A stretch of DNA of 5,873 bases, taken from NCBI GenBank assembly GCA_016933355.1, contig JAFGBC010000334.1:1-5873 (forward strand), in the 5' to 3' direction. Numbering within the stretch: position 1 is the stretch's first letter; each line of letters begins with the position of its first letter. The stretch is from Candidatus Aminicenantota bacterium (GTDB lineage: Bacteria > Acidobacteriota > Aminicenantia > Aminicenantales > JAFGBC01). Under the pieces are notes generated by a model. That model made no database searches and was not told the origin of the DNA. It saw nothing but the letters and a program-made list of their open reading frames with translations. A program made the position numbers and the translations under genes. Below, one piece after another: positions 1-5,616 of this stretch.

Positions 1-287
1 GCCTTCTGCTGGATGGCGATCGCGGGCGGAATGCCCTCGATCAGGTCCGCCTCGGGCTTGTCCATCCGCTCCAGGAACTGGCGGGCGGAGGCGGACAGGG
101 ACTCGATGTAGCGGCGCTGGCCTTCGGCGTAGAGGGTGTCGAAGGCGAGCGAGGATTTGCCCGAACCGCTGACGCCGCTGACGACGATGAAGGCGTTGAC
201 CGGGAGGTCGAGGTCGATCGCCTTGAGGTTGTGGACGCGGACGCCGCGGAGCTTGATGGTTTGGGGCGAGGCGGTTTCGGAAGTCAT
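1..287 (-). CDS. uvrA: UvrA-type excinuclease ATPase, N-terminal part (cut by window edge)
   Basis: This is the start of the DNA-damage-recognition ATPase of the UvrABC nucleotide excision repair system, which acts in the cytoplasm on DNA. Only the first 95 residues are in the window; the rest lies beyond base 1. Visible signatures are the strand leading to the first ABC ATPase site (LRGVRVHNLKAIDLDLP, about residues 13-29), the Walker A motif GVSGSGKSSL (residues 38-47) and the family block FDTLYAEGQRRYIESLS (49-65) followed by ARQFLERMDKP (68-78). Two places depart from the common UvrA sequence as I remember it: SASARQFL instead of SAYARQFL, and GIPPAIAIQQK instead of GLSPAISIEQK. This may mean a UvrA paralogue or long UvrA variant rather than the canonical repair gene. 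The ATG at 287-285 is chosen because the domain begins shortly after it. The ribosome binding site is weak (GAAGTAAAG on the minus strand). The gene is divergent from all the others here. Confidence 0.93.
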   Translation of the reverse strand, partial: MTSETASPQTIKLRGVRVHNLKAIDLDLPVNAFIVVSGVSGSGKSSLAFDTLYAEGQRRYIESLSASARQFLERMDKPEADLIEGIPPAIAIQQK

Positions 288-314
288 GATCTTTACTTCG
301 CGGCGGAGTTCATT

Positions 315-320
315 ATTATA
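315..320 (-). promoter_or_regulatory. Consensus -10 box (TATAAT) for uvrA
   Basis: Read on the minus strand, this is an exact TATAAT hexamer. Transcription would begin near base 308 and give a leader of about 20 bases before the uvrA ATG. No convincing -35 box lies at the usual 16-18 base spacing (the best there is TGCCTT at 343-338), so this would be a -10-driven or activator-helped promoter. This is an inference from position and consensus only. Confidence 0.5.
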
Positions 321-321
321 T

Positions 322-325
322 AGGA
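322..325 (+). promoter_or_regulatory. Ribosome binding site fixing the DUF3311 start
   Basis: AGGA lies five bases before the ATG at 331. It supports that start over the upstream in-frame ATG at 136, which would run the reading frame through the antisense of uvrA and across its promoter. Confidence 0.65.
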
Positions 326-330
326 TTAAC

Positions 331-579
331 ATGAAAAAAGGCACGCGTGCCGCCCTGCTTCTCGGCGCTGTTCCCTTCGTCATGCTTGTCTTCGCCCTTC
401 CTATCGCCAACAGGGAACATCCGGTCGTCCTCGGGCTTCCCTTCCTCCTGTTCTGGATCCTGGCCTGGGTCGCCCTGACGCCCGCCGTCCTCTACGCCGC
501 CTACCGGCTCGAGAAGAAGCACAACCCGCCCGACCGCGGGGACGGCGGCGAAGGCGGCGACGGATCAGAGGGATCGTGA
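331..579 (+). CDS. DUF3311 family small membrane protein, probable symporter partner
   Basis: An 82-residue protein with two predicted membrane helices (about residues 7-25 and 33-57). It has the DUF3311 look: a short first helix, a loop with N-R-E-H-P, then GLPFLLFWILAWVALTP and a second helix ending in YRLEKK. The C-terminal tail (about 63-82) is a hydrophilic Gly/Asp/Glu-rich stretch. DUF3311 proteins have no settled biochemical role, but the family is often found beside SSS symporters, as here. By analogy with other small two-helix proteins encoded next to SSS transporters, it may be a subunit or assembly factor of the symporter; that is inference. The ATG at 331 follows AGGA at a good distance. 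The stop codon overlaps the next gene's GTG start (GTGA), which implies translational coupling. Confidence 0.82.
   Translation: MKKGTRAALLLGAVPFVMLVFALPIANREHPVVLGLPFLLFWILAWVALTPAVLYAAYRLEKKHNPPDRGDGGEGGDGSEGS
340..351. repeat. Perfect 12-base palindrome GGCACGCGTGCC
   Basis: A perfect inverted repeat without spacer lies inside codons 4-7 of the DUF3311 gene, about 10 bases from its start. On the minus strand it is followed by six T residues (339-334). As RNA it could form only a stem of about four pairs with a CGCG loop, too weak for a confident terminator. It could be a protein-binding site near the divergent promoters, or chance in GC-rich coding DNA. Confidence 0.35.
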
Positions 580-2009
580 GCGCCGCCCTCCTCATCATCG
601 CCGTCGTCGTCGTGGGCGCGTCCGCGCTCGGCGTCCTGGCCGGCCGCCGCGTCCCGATGAACCTCGAGAACTGGACGGTGGGCGGCCGACGCTTCGGCGT
701 CGTCTTCATGTGGCTTCTGATGGCGGGCGAGATCTACACGACCTTCACCTTCCTGGGCGCGAGCGGCTGGGCCTATTCCAAGGGGGCGCCGTCCTTCTAC
801 GTCATCATCTACGGGACGCTCGCCTACACGCTGTCGTTCTTTATCCTGCCCGCCGTCTGGCGGGCCGGCAAGCGCCACGGACTCCACACCCAGCCCGACT
901 TCTTCATCAAGCGCTACGGGAGCCGGGCCCTCGGCGTGCTCGTCGCCCTGATCGGGGTCGTCTCGATCGTGCCCTACCTCCAGCTCCAGCTCACCGGGCT
1001 GGGCTTCATCGTCGAAGTCGCCAGCGACCGGGCGGTGAGCTCGACCGCGGCCATCGTCGTCGCCTTCGTCCTGACCTGCCTGTTCGTCTTCACCAGCGGC
1101 ATCCGCGGCGCCGCCTGGGTGTCCATCGTCAAGGACATCCTGATGATCGCGGCCGTGGCCGTGGTCGGGATCGGCGTCCCGATCGCCTGCTTCGGGAGCA
1201 TCGGGACCATGTTCAAGCTCTTGATGGAGCGGATGCCCGGCTACCTGGCCTTTCCGGGCGGGACGGCGGAGCTGGGCGTGGGCTGGGTCATGTCGACCTG
1301 CCTCCTGACCGGGGCCGGTTTCTACATGTGGCCCCACGTCTTCGGGTCGGCCTTCTCGGCCAAGAGCGCCGAGACGATCAAGCGAAACGCGATCATCATG
1401 CCCTTCTACCAGATCCCGATCCTGCTCGTCTTCTTCGTCGGGTTCGCGGCCCTGCTCGTCCTGCCCGGCCTGGCCAACGGCGACACGGCTTTCCTGGCCC
1501 TCGTCCAGAAACAGTACCCGCCCTGGTTCCTGGGCTTCGTGGGCGCGGCCGGGGCGTTGACGGCCATGGTGCCGGCCTCGGTCCTGGTCCTGTTCGCCTC
1601 GACCCTGATCGCCAAGAACATCTACCGGACCGCCTTCGCGCCGTCGGCGGGCGAGGATCGCGTTATTCGGCTGTCGCGGATCATGGTCTTCGTGATCATG
1701 GTCCTTGCCCTGGTCTCGACCTTCTTCCTGCGTCGGGAGCTCGTCTACCTCCTCATCTTCGGCTACGACGGGGTCAGCCAGTTCTTCCCCGGCGTCGTCC
1801 TGGGGCTCTTTTGGAAGCGGGCGACGAAGCAGGCGGTCGCGGCCGGGATCCTGGTCGGCGTCGGGGTCGTCGTCGCCCTGATCGTATCGGGCCGTGACCC
1901 GTTCCTGGGCGTCAACGCCGGATTCGTCGGGCTTCTGGCCAACGCCCTCGTGACCGTCGGTCTCAGCCTGGCGGCCAAGTCCGCAGCTTCATCGGGAGAA
2001 TGGACATGA
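576..2009 (+). CDS. SSS-family solute symporter, MctP-like (probable monocarboxylate or related carboxylate permease)
   Basis: A 477-residue inner-membrane transporter with about 13 hydrophobic segments, the usual number for the solute:sodium symporter family. Family marks include WTVGGRRFG (33-41), GEIYTTFTFLGASGWAYSKG (51-70), SGIRGAAWVSIVKDILM (174-190) and the C-terminal SQFFPGVVLGLFWKR (401-415). The GEIYTTFTFLGASGWAY block and the DUF3311 neighbour point to the branch that includes the rhizobial monocarboxylate permease MctP; the actual substrate is not determined by sequence. In the helix at about 320-345, where PutP has Ser-Thr sodium ligands (S340/T341), this protein has Val-Pro (332-333) by my hand alignment, so coupling to sodium is doubtful. 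The GTG start at 576 is supported by GAGGG just upstream and by the 4-base overlap with the preceding gene. The stop overlaps the next gene by ATGA, so three genes are translationally linked. Confidence 0.92.
   Translation: MSAALLIIAVVVVGASALGVLAGRRVPMNLENWTVGGRRFGVVFMWLLMAGEIYTTFTFLGASGWAYSKGAPSFYVIIYGTLAYTLSFFILPAVWRAGKRHGLHTQPDFFIKRYGSRALGVLVALIGVVSIVPYLQLQLTGLGFIVEVASDRAVSSTAAIVVAFVLTCLFVFTSGIRGAAWVSIVKDILMIAAVAVVGIGVPIACFGSIGTMFKLLMERMPGYLAFPGGTAELGVGWVMSTCLLTGAGFYMWPHVFGSAFSAKSAETIKRNAIIMPFYQIPILLVFFVGFAALLVLPGLANGDTAFLALVQKQYPPWFLGFVGAAGALTAMVPASVLVLFASTLIAKNIYRTAFAPSAGEDRVIRLSRIMVFVIMVLALVSTFFLRRELVYLLIFGYDGVSQFFPGVVLGLFWKRATKQAVAAGILVGVGVVVALIVSGRDPFLGVNAGFVGLLANALVTVGLSLAAKSAASSGEWT
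1994..1998 (+). promoter_or_regulatory. Ribosome binding site deciding the M20D start
   Basis: GGGAG sits seven bases before the ATG at 2006 but only one base before the alternative ATG at 2000. It therefore favours 2006, which also gives the classic ATGA overlap with the symporter stop codon. Confidence 0.7.
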
Positions 2010-3184
2010 GAGACGATTTGAAAGCGGCCGTCTACGGCCTGACCGACGAGTTGACCGGCTGGCGGCGTGAGTTCCACCGCCACCCCGAGGTCGCCTATCG
2101 AGAGGTTTGGACGTCGGCTAAGCTGCGGAGCCTTCTCGAAGGCTGGGGGCTGCCGGTCGAGGCCTGCGCGAAAACCGGGCTGCGGGCGGTCCTGGCGGGG
2201 GCGGGCGGCGGGGGGCCGACGGTCGCCCTCCGGGCCGACATGGACGCGCTGCCGATCGAGGAGGAGGGCGACGCGCCCTACCGTTCGCTCAACCCGGGCG
2301 CGACCCACGCCTGCGCCCACGACGGCCACATGGCCATCCTGCTCGCCGTCGCCAAGGTCCTCGCCGCGCGCGAGGACGGGATCAAGGGCCGGGTCGTCTT
2401 CCTCTTCCAGCCGTCCGAGGAGCGGAACCCGGGAGGCGCCAAGCCGATGATCGAGGAGGGCGCGCTCGACGGCGTCGACGCCGTCTTCGGTCTCCACCTC
2501 TGGCAGCCGCTCCCGACCGGGACGCTGGGCATCGTCAAGGGCCCGATGATGGCCCAGCCCGACGACTTCACGATCGTCGTCAGGGGCAAGGGCGGGCACG
2601 GCTCCATGCCGCATCAGGCGGTCGACCCCATCCTGGCCGCCGCCCAGCTCGTCGTGAGCCTCCAGAGCATCGTCAGCCGGAACGTGGACCCGCTCAAGCC
2701 GGCCGTCCTTTCCTTCGGCTCGGTGAGCGGCGGGACGATCTACAACGTCATCCCCGGCGAAGTGTCCTTGACCGGGACGGTGCGGACCTTCGACCCGGCG
2801 CTCCAAGCGTTGATCGAGGGCCGGATGAGGGCGATCATCGAAGACACCTGCCGGGCCTTCGGCGCGACGGCCGAGATCCGCTACCAGAAGGGTTATCCGG
2901 CCCTCGTCAACGATGTGCGCATGGCCGAGTTCGTATTGAAAACCGCCCGGGACGTCCTCGGCGCCGACAAGGCGACGATCATCGATCCGGTCATGGGCGG
3001 CGAGGATTTCGCCTACTATCTCCAGAAGGTTCCGGGCGCCTTCTGGTTTTTCGGGGCGGGCGACGGCCGGCCGCACCCGCATCATCACCCGGCCTTCGAC
3101 ATCGACGAGCGGGCGCTGGCGCCCGCGGCCTTCCATATGGCCTCGCTCGTCCTCGATTTTCTCGAGCGCGGCGGGAAGGTCTGA
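2006..3184 (+). CDS. M20D metallo-amidohydrolase (N-acyl amino acid / hippurate / IAA-conjugate hydrolase type)
   Basis: A 392-residue cytoplasmic enzyme with no signal peptide, the usual length for peptidase family M20 subfamily D. Such enzymes hydrolyse the amide bond of N-acyl amino acids (for example hippurate, N-acetyl amino acids, auxin conjugates) using a di-metal centre. Visible features, numbered from this start, are WRREFHRHPE (19-28), ALRADMDALPI (74-84), the metal motif HACAHDGH with Cys103 and His105, the Glu138-Glu139 pair in QPSEER, His164 in GLHLW, the dimerisation-domain motif GKGGHGSMPHQAVDP (194-208), GGEDFAYY (331-338) and the final ligand His360 in HHPAFD. All five expected metal ligands (Cys, His, Glu, His, His) appear present, so the enzyme should be active. 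The exact substrate cannot be read from sequence. Coupling to the symporter gene suggests that the transporter's cargo, or a derivative of it, is the substrate. An ATG two codons upstream (2000) is possible but poorly spaced from the ribosome binding site. Confidence 0.94.
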   Translation: MRDDLKAAVYGLTDELTGWRREFHRHPEVAYREVWTSAKLRSLLEGWGLPVEACAKTGLRAVLAGAGGGGPTVALRADMDALPIEEEGDAPYRSLNPGATHACAHDGHMAILLAVAKVLAAREDGIKGRVVFLFQPSEERNPGGAKPMIEEGALDGVDAVFGLHLWQPLPTGTLGIVKGPMMAQPDDFTIVVRGKGGHGSMPHQAVDPILAAAQLVVSLQSIVSRNVDPLKPAVLSFGSVSGGTIYNVIPGEVSLTGTVRTFDPALQALIEGRMRAIIEDTCRAFGATAEIRYQKGYPALVNDVRMAEFVLKTARDVLGADKATIIDPVMGGEDFAYYLQKVPGAFWFFGAGDGRPHPHHHPAFDIDERALAPAAFHMASLVLDFLERGGKV

Positions 3185-3189
3185 TCGGC

Positions 3190-3756
3190 GTGGGCCTTCC
3201 GGTCGTCCTCGGCATCGCCCTCGGGCTGGCCATGGACGCCTTCGCGGTCGCGCTCGGGCTAAGCCTGTCGCCGCTCGGCCTGTCGCGCAGCCAGCGCTTG
3301 CGGCTCGCGCTCGCGTTCGGGTCGTTCCAGTTCCTGATGCCTCTTCTCGGCTGGCTGGCCGGGACGCGCCTCGAATCCCGCATCCGGTCCTTCGACCACT
3401 GGGTCGCCTTCGGCCTCCTCGTCTTAGTCGGCGGCAAGATGATCGTGGAATCCTTCCGGGCGGCGGGGAGCGCCCGCGCCGAGGCGGGCGATCCGACGCG
3501 GGCGTCGCGCCTCCTCGTCCTCGCGGTCGCGACGAGCATCGACGCCCTGGCCGTGGGGCTGAGCCTCGGCGTCCTCGAGACGGACATCCTCTATCCGGCG
3601 GCCGTCATCGGCGCGGTCGCCTTCCTCATGACGATCGTCGGGGCGCGGCTCGGTCCGGTCCTGGGCAAGGCCGTCGGGCGGCGGGCCGAGATCCTGGGCG
3701 GCATCGTCCTCGTCCTGATCGGGGTCAAGATCCTCGCCGACCACCTGTCTCCTTAG
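3190..3756 (+). CDS. mntP: MntP-type manganese efflux pump
   Basis: A 188-residue inner-membrane protein with six hydrophobic segments (about 3-25, 38-57, 69-88, 105-127, 133-155, 166-184). It is built as two related three-helix halves, as known for MntP (DUF204/YebN). Key motifs are AMDAFAVALGLS (14-25) and its second-half echo ATSIDALAVGLSLG (114-127), with acidic residues Asp16 and Asp118 in the membrane. FGSFQFLMPLLGWLAG (43-58) and DHWVAFGLLVLVGGKMI (69-85) are also typical. The length agrees with E. coli MntP. The family exports Mn2+ and protects against manganese overload. The start is a GTG, nine bases after GGGAAGG. It lies five bases after the amidohydrolase stop, so it is probably read from the same message. 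There is no room for the yybP-ykoY manganese riboswitch that often precedes mntP genes, so regulation here must be different or absent. A different divalent cation as substrate cannot be excluded. Confidence 0.93.
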   Translation: MGLPVVLGIALGLAMDAFAVALGLSLSPLGLSRSQRLRLALAFGSFQFLMPLLGWLAGTRLESRIRSFDHWVAFGLLVLVGGKMIVESFRAAGSARAEAGDPTRASRLLVLAVATSIDALAVGLSLGVLETDILYPAAVIGAVAFLMTIVGARLGPVLGKAVGRRAEILGGIVLVLIGVKILADHLSP

Positions 3757-3781
3757 TGTTGTGTCCCCGGAATTCAGGATA

Positions 3782-3790
3782 TGGTAGAAT
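3782..3790 (+). promoter_or_regulatory. Extended -10 promoter before the DAK2-DegV gene
   Basis: TGGTAGAAT fits the extended -10 form TGN-TATAAT with one mismatch. It stands in a locally AT-richer stretch between two genes. Transcription would start near 3797, about 22 bases before the ATG at 3819. The only TTG-like -35 candidate (TTGTGT, 3759-3764) is 20 bases away, too far, which suits an extended -10 promoter that does not need one. This would let the downstream genes be expressed apart from the symporter operon. Confidence 0.5.
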
Positions 3791-3818
3791 AGAGCGCCTC
3801 AGAGGATTGCGGAGCGGC

Positions 3819-5597
3819 ATGAAAATACGATACTTGAGCGGCAACCGGCTGTACTACGCCGTCCTGGCGGGCGGCAACGCCGTCATCCGCGACCAGGCCT
3901 ACCTGAACAAGATCAACGTTTTCCCCGTCCCCGACGCCGATACCGGCACCAACTTGGCCTCGACGATGCGCTTCATCGCCGAGCGGGCCCGGGCCTCGCG
4001 CTCGCCCAAGACGACGCTGGACTCGATCGCGGACGCCGCCATCACCGGCGCCCGCGGCAACTCCGGCATCATCTTCGCCCAGTTCTTGTACGGCCTGGCC
4101 CAGGAGGTCCGGAACGACCTCCACCTCACGACCCGGGCCTTCGGCGAGTCGGTGCGGCGGGCCGTCGGCTACGCGCGGTCGGCCATCGCCCACCCCGTCG
4201 AAGGGACGATGATCACGCTTATCCACGATTGGGCCGAAGCCGTCTACCGCGACCGCCACCTCCGGAGCGACTTCGCCGAGCTCCTGGCCCATTCCCTCGA
4301 GACCGCCCGGGCCTCGCTCAAGGAGACGACCCACAAGCTGGCCGTCCTCCGCAAGGCGGGCGTCGTGGACGCGGGCGCCAAAGGCTTCGTCGATTTTCTG
4401 GAGGGGGTCGTCCACTTCATCCGGCGGGGCGACATCAAGAGTTTGAGGATGGAGCGGGCGGACGCCGCCGAGGCGCCGCCCATCGTCCAGGCTCACCGCG
4501 GCGAGGTCCTTCGGCGGTACTGCGCCGAGGCCCTGATCGTCGGGAGCGGCCTCGACGTCGACGCCATCCGCCGGACCGTCGACGCCGGCGGCGAGTCCGC
4601 GATCGTAGCCGGCTCGGCGGCCAAGGTCCGCATCCACGTTCACACCGACGCGCCGGCCGAGCTTTTCTTCCGCCTCAAGGACTTCGGCACGATCGCCGAG
4701 ATCAAGGCGGACGACATGGTCCGCCAGTACGAGGCGGCCCACGCGCCCAAGGCGAAAATCGCCCTCGTCACCGATTCCGCCTGCGACCTGCCGGCGGCCT
4801 TCCTCGACGAGCACCAGATCCACGTCGTGCCCTACCATCTCAGCTTCGGCGACAGCCTCTTCCTGGACAAGGTCACGATCGCCCCGGACCAGTTCTACGA
4901 GCTCCTCCAGACGTCCCGCCACCATCCGCAGAGCGCGCAGCCGTCGCCGGCCGCCGTCCGGAACCTGATGTCCTTCCTGGCCGGCCATTACGAATCCATC
5001 ATCGCCGTGACGATCTCGTCCGGCCTGAGCGGCATGGCCGGCCTTTGCCGCCTGGCGGCCGACGCCCTGCCCGGGGCCAAGATCAGCGTCATCGACTCGC
5101 GTCACCTCTCGCTCTCCGAGGGCCTCATCTTGAAGCGGGTGGCTGAGGCCGTCCGCAGCGGCCGTCCCCACGACGAGATCGTCCGAGATGCCCGGGGCTG
5201 GGTCGCCAAGACGAAGCTCTTCGTCGACATCGCGACCCTCAAGTATATGGTTCGCGGCGGCAGGGTCAGCCCGCTCAAGGGCCTGGTCGCCGGGCTCCTC
5301 AACCTCAAGCCGATCGTCTCGCTCGACGCGGAGGGCAAGGCGGCGATCGAAGGGAAGTCCTTCAGCCGCCGCGCCAACCTGAAGAAGATCCTGGGCCACG
5401 TCCGGGCCTTCGCGGACACCGGCAAGGTCCGGGGCTATGCGATCGTCCACGCCCGCAACCCGGAGCGGGCGGCCCGCTACGCCGCGGACATGACCGCGAT
5501 CGTCGGCGCCGGGCCGGATTTCGTCATGGAGGTCTCGCCGGTCGTCGGGGCCCACAACGGGATCGGCGTCGTCGGCATCGCGCTGATGCACGAATAG
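3819..5597 (+). CDS. DAK2-DegV fusion: fatty acid kinase (FakA-like) joined to a fatty-acid-binding (FakB/DegV) domain
   Basis: A 592-residue cytoplasmic protein. Residues about 1-200 are a DAK2 kinase domain: NKINVFPVPDADTGTN (30-45) carries the nucleotide/Mg aspartates Asp39 and Asp41, and GARGNSGIIFAQFL (77-90) and EGTMITLI (128-135) follow. Residues about 230-305 match the FakA middle domain, with Cys235 in YCAEA and His273/His275 in RIHVHTDAP; in S. aureus FakA the matching Cys and two His bind zinc, as I recall. Residues about 313-592 are a DegV domain: ALVTDSACDLPA (315-326), AQPSP (373-377), ISSGLSG (399-405), VRGGRVS (478-484) and GAHNGIG (577-583). In most studied bacteria, FakA phosphorylates a fatty acid held by a separate FakB (DegV) protein; here both are in one chain. 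Several pocket motifs differ from the usual DegV forms. The ATG at 3819 is preferred over the GTG at 3756 because the DAK2 family begins here; GGAG is four bases upstream. Confidence 0.92.
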   Translation: MKIRYLSGNRLYYAVLAGGNAVIRDQAYLNKINVFPVPDADTGTNLASTMRFIAERARASRSPKTTLDSIADAAITGARGNSGIIFAQFLYGLAQEVRNDLHLTTRAFGESVRRAVGYARSAIAHPVEGTMITLIHDWAEAVYRDRHLRSDFAELLAHSLETARASLKETTHKLAVLRKAGVVDAGAKGFVDFLEGVVHFIRRGDIKSLRMERADAAEAPPIVQAHRGEVLRRYCAEALIVGSGLDVDAIRRTVDAGGESAIVAGSAAKVRIHVHTDAPAELFFRLKDFGTIAEIKADDMVRQYEAAHAPKAKIALVTDSACDLPAAFLDEHQIHVVPYHLSFGDSLFLDKVTIAPDQFYELLQTSRHHPQSAQPSPAAVRNLMSFLAGHYESIIAVTISSGLSGMAGLCRLAADALPGAKISVIDSRHLSLSEGLILKRVAEAVRSGRPHDEIVRDARGWVAKTKLFVDIATLKYMVRGGRVSPLKGLVAGLLNLKPIVSLDAEGKAAIEGKSFSRRANLKKILGHVRAFADTGKVRGYAIVHARNPERAARYAADMTAIVGAGPDFVMEVSPVVGAHNGIGVVGIALMHE

Positions 5598-5616
5598 CCG
5601 CCCCAAGGGGGAATTC

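Larger units (their letters stand above)
288..330. promoter_or_regulatory. Divergent intergenic region between uvrA and the symporter operon
   Basis: These 43 bases separate two divergent start codons and must hold promoter elements for at least one side. The stretch from about 309 to 339 is conspicuously AT-rich inside an otherwise GC-rich window, which fits promoter DNA. On the plus strand a possible pair is TTTACT (292-297) and TATTAT (314-319), 16 bases apart. That pair would start transcription only about five bases before the ATG at 331 and leave the ribosome binding site outside the message, so the plus-strand promoter is uncertain. I looked for SOS/LexA boxes (CTGT-N8-ACAG, GAAC-N4-GTTC, GTTC-N7-GTTC) and found none. 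Confidence 0.6.

Noticed and set aside
136..330. N-terminal extension of the DUF3311 gene back to an ATG at 136
   Set aside because: It would be antisense to uvrA, would span the uvrA promoter, and encodes no DUF3311-like sequence. The ATG at 331 has its own ribosome binding site.
334..351. Rho-independent terminator on the minus strand (palindrome plus six T)
   Set aside because: Without a loop the usable stem is only about four pairs, and no gene ends upstream of it on that strand within the window.
501..1337. A 278-codon minus-strand frame, and the 395-codon plus-strand frame at 710-1897
   Set aside because: Both are shadows of the symporter gene, with Asp/Gly- or Arg/Pro-rich translations typical of off-frame GC-rich coding DNA.
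1763..3136. A 457-codon open frame on the minus strand
   Set aside because: It is antisense to the end of the symporter and most of the M20D gene, both of which have clear family motifs. Its composition is low-complexity and charged, with no domain.
3185..3189. yybP-ykoY manganese riboswitch before mntP
   Set aside because: Only five bases separate the stop of the previous gene from the mntP start, so there is no room for it in a leader, and no such structure is evident in the coding sequence upstream.
3756..3818. GTG start at 3756 for the DAK2-DegV gene
   Set aside because: The extra 21 residues do not resemble the family, and the stretch holds the likely promoter. The family sequence starts at the ATG at 3819.
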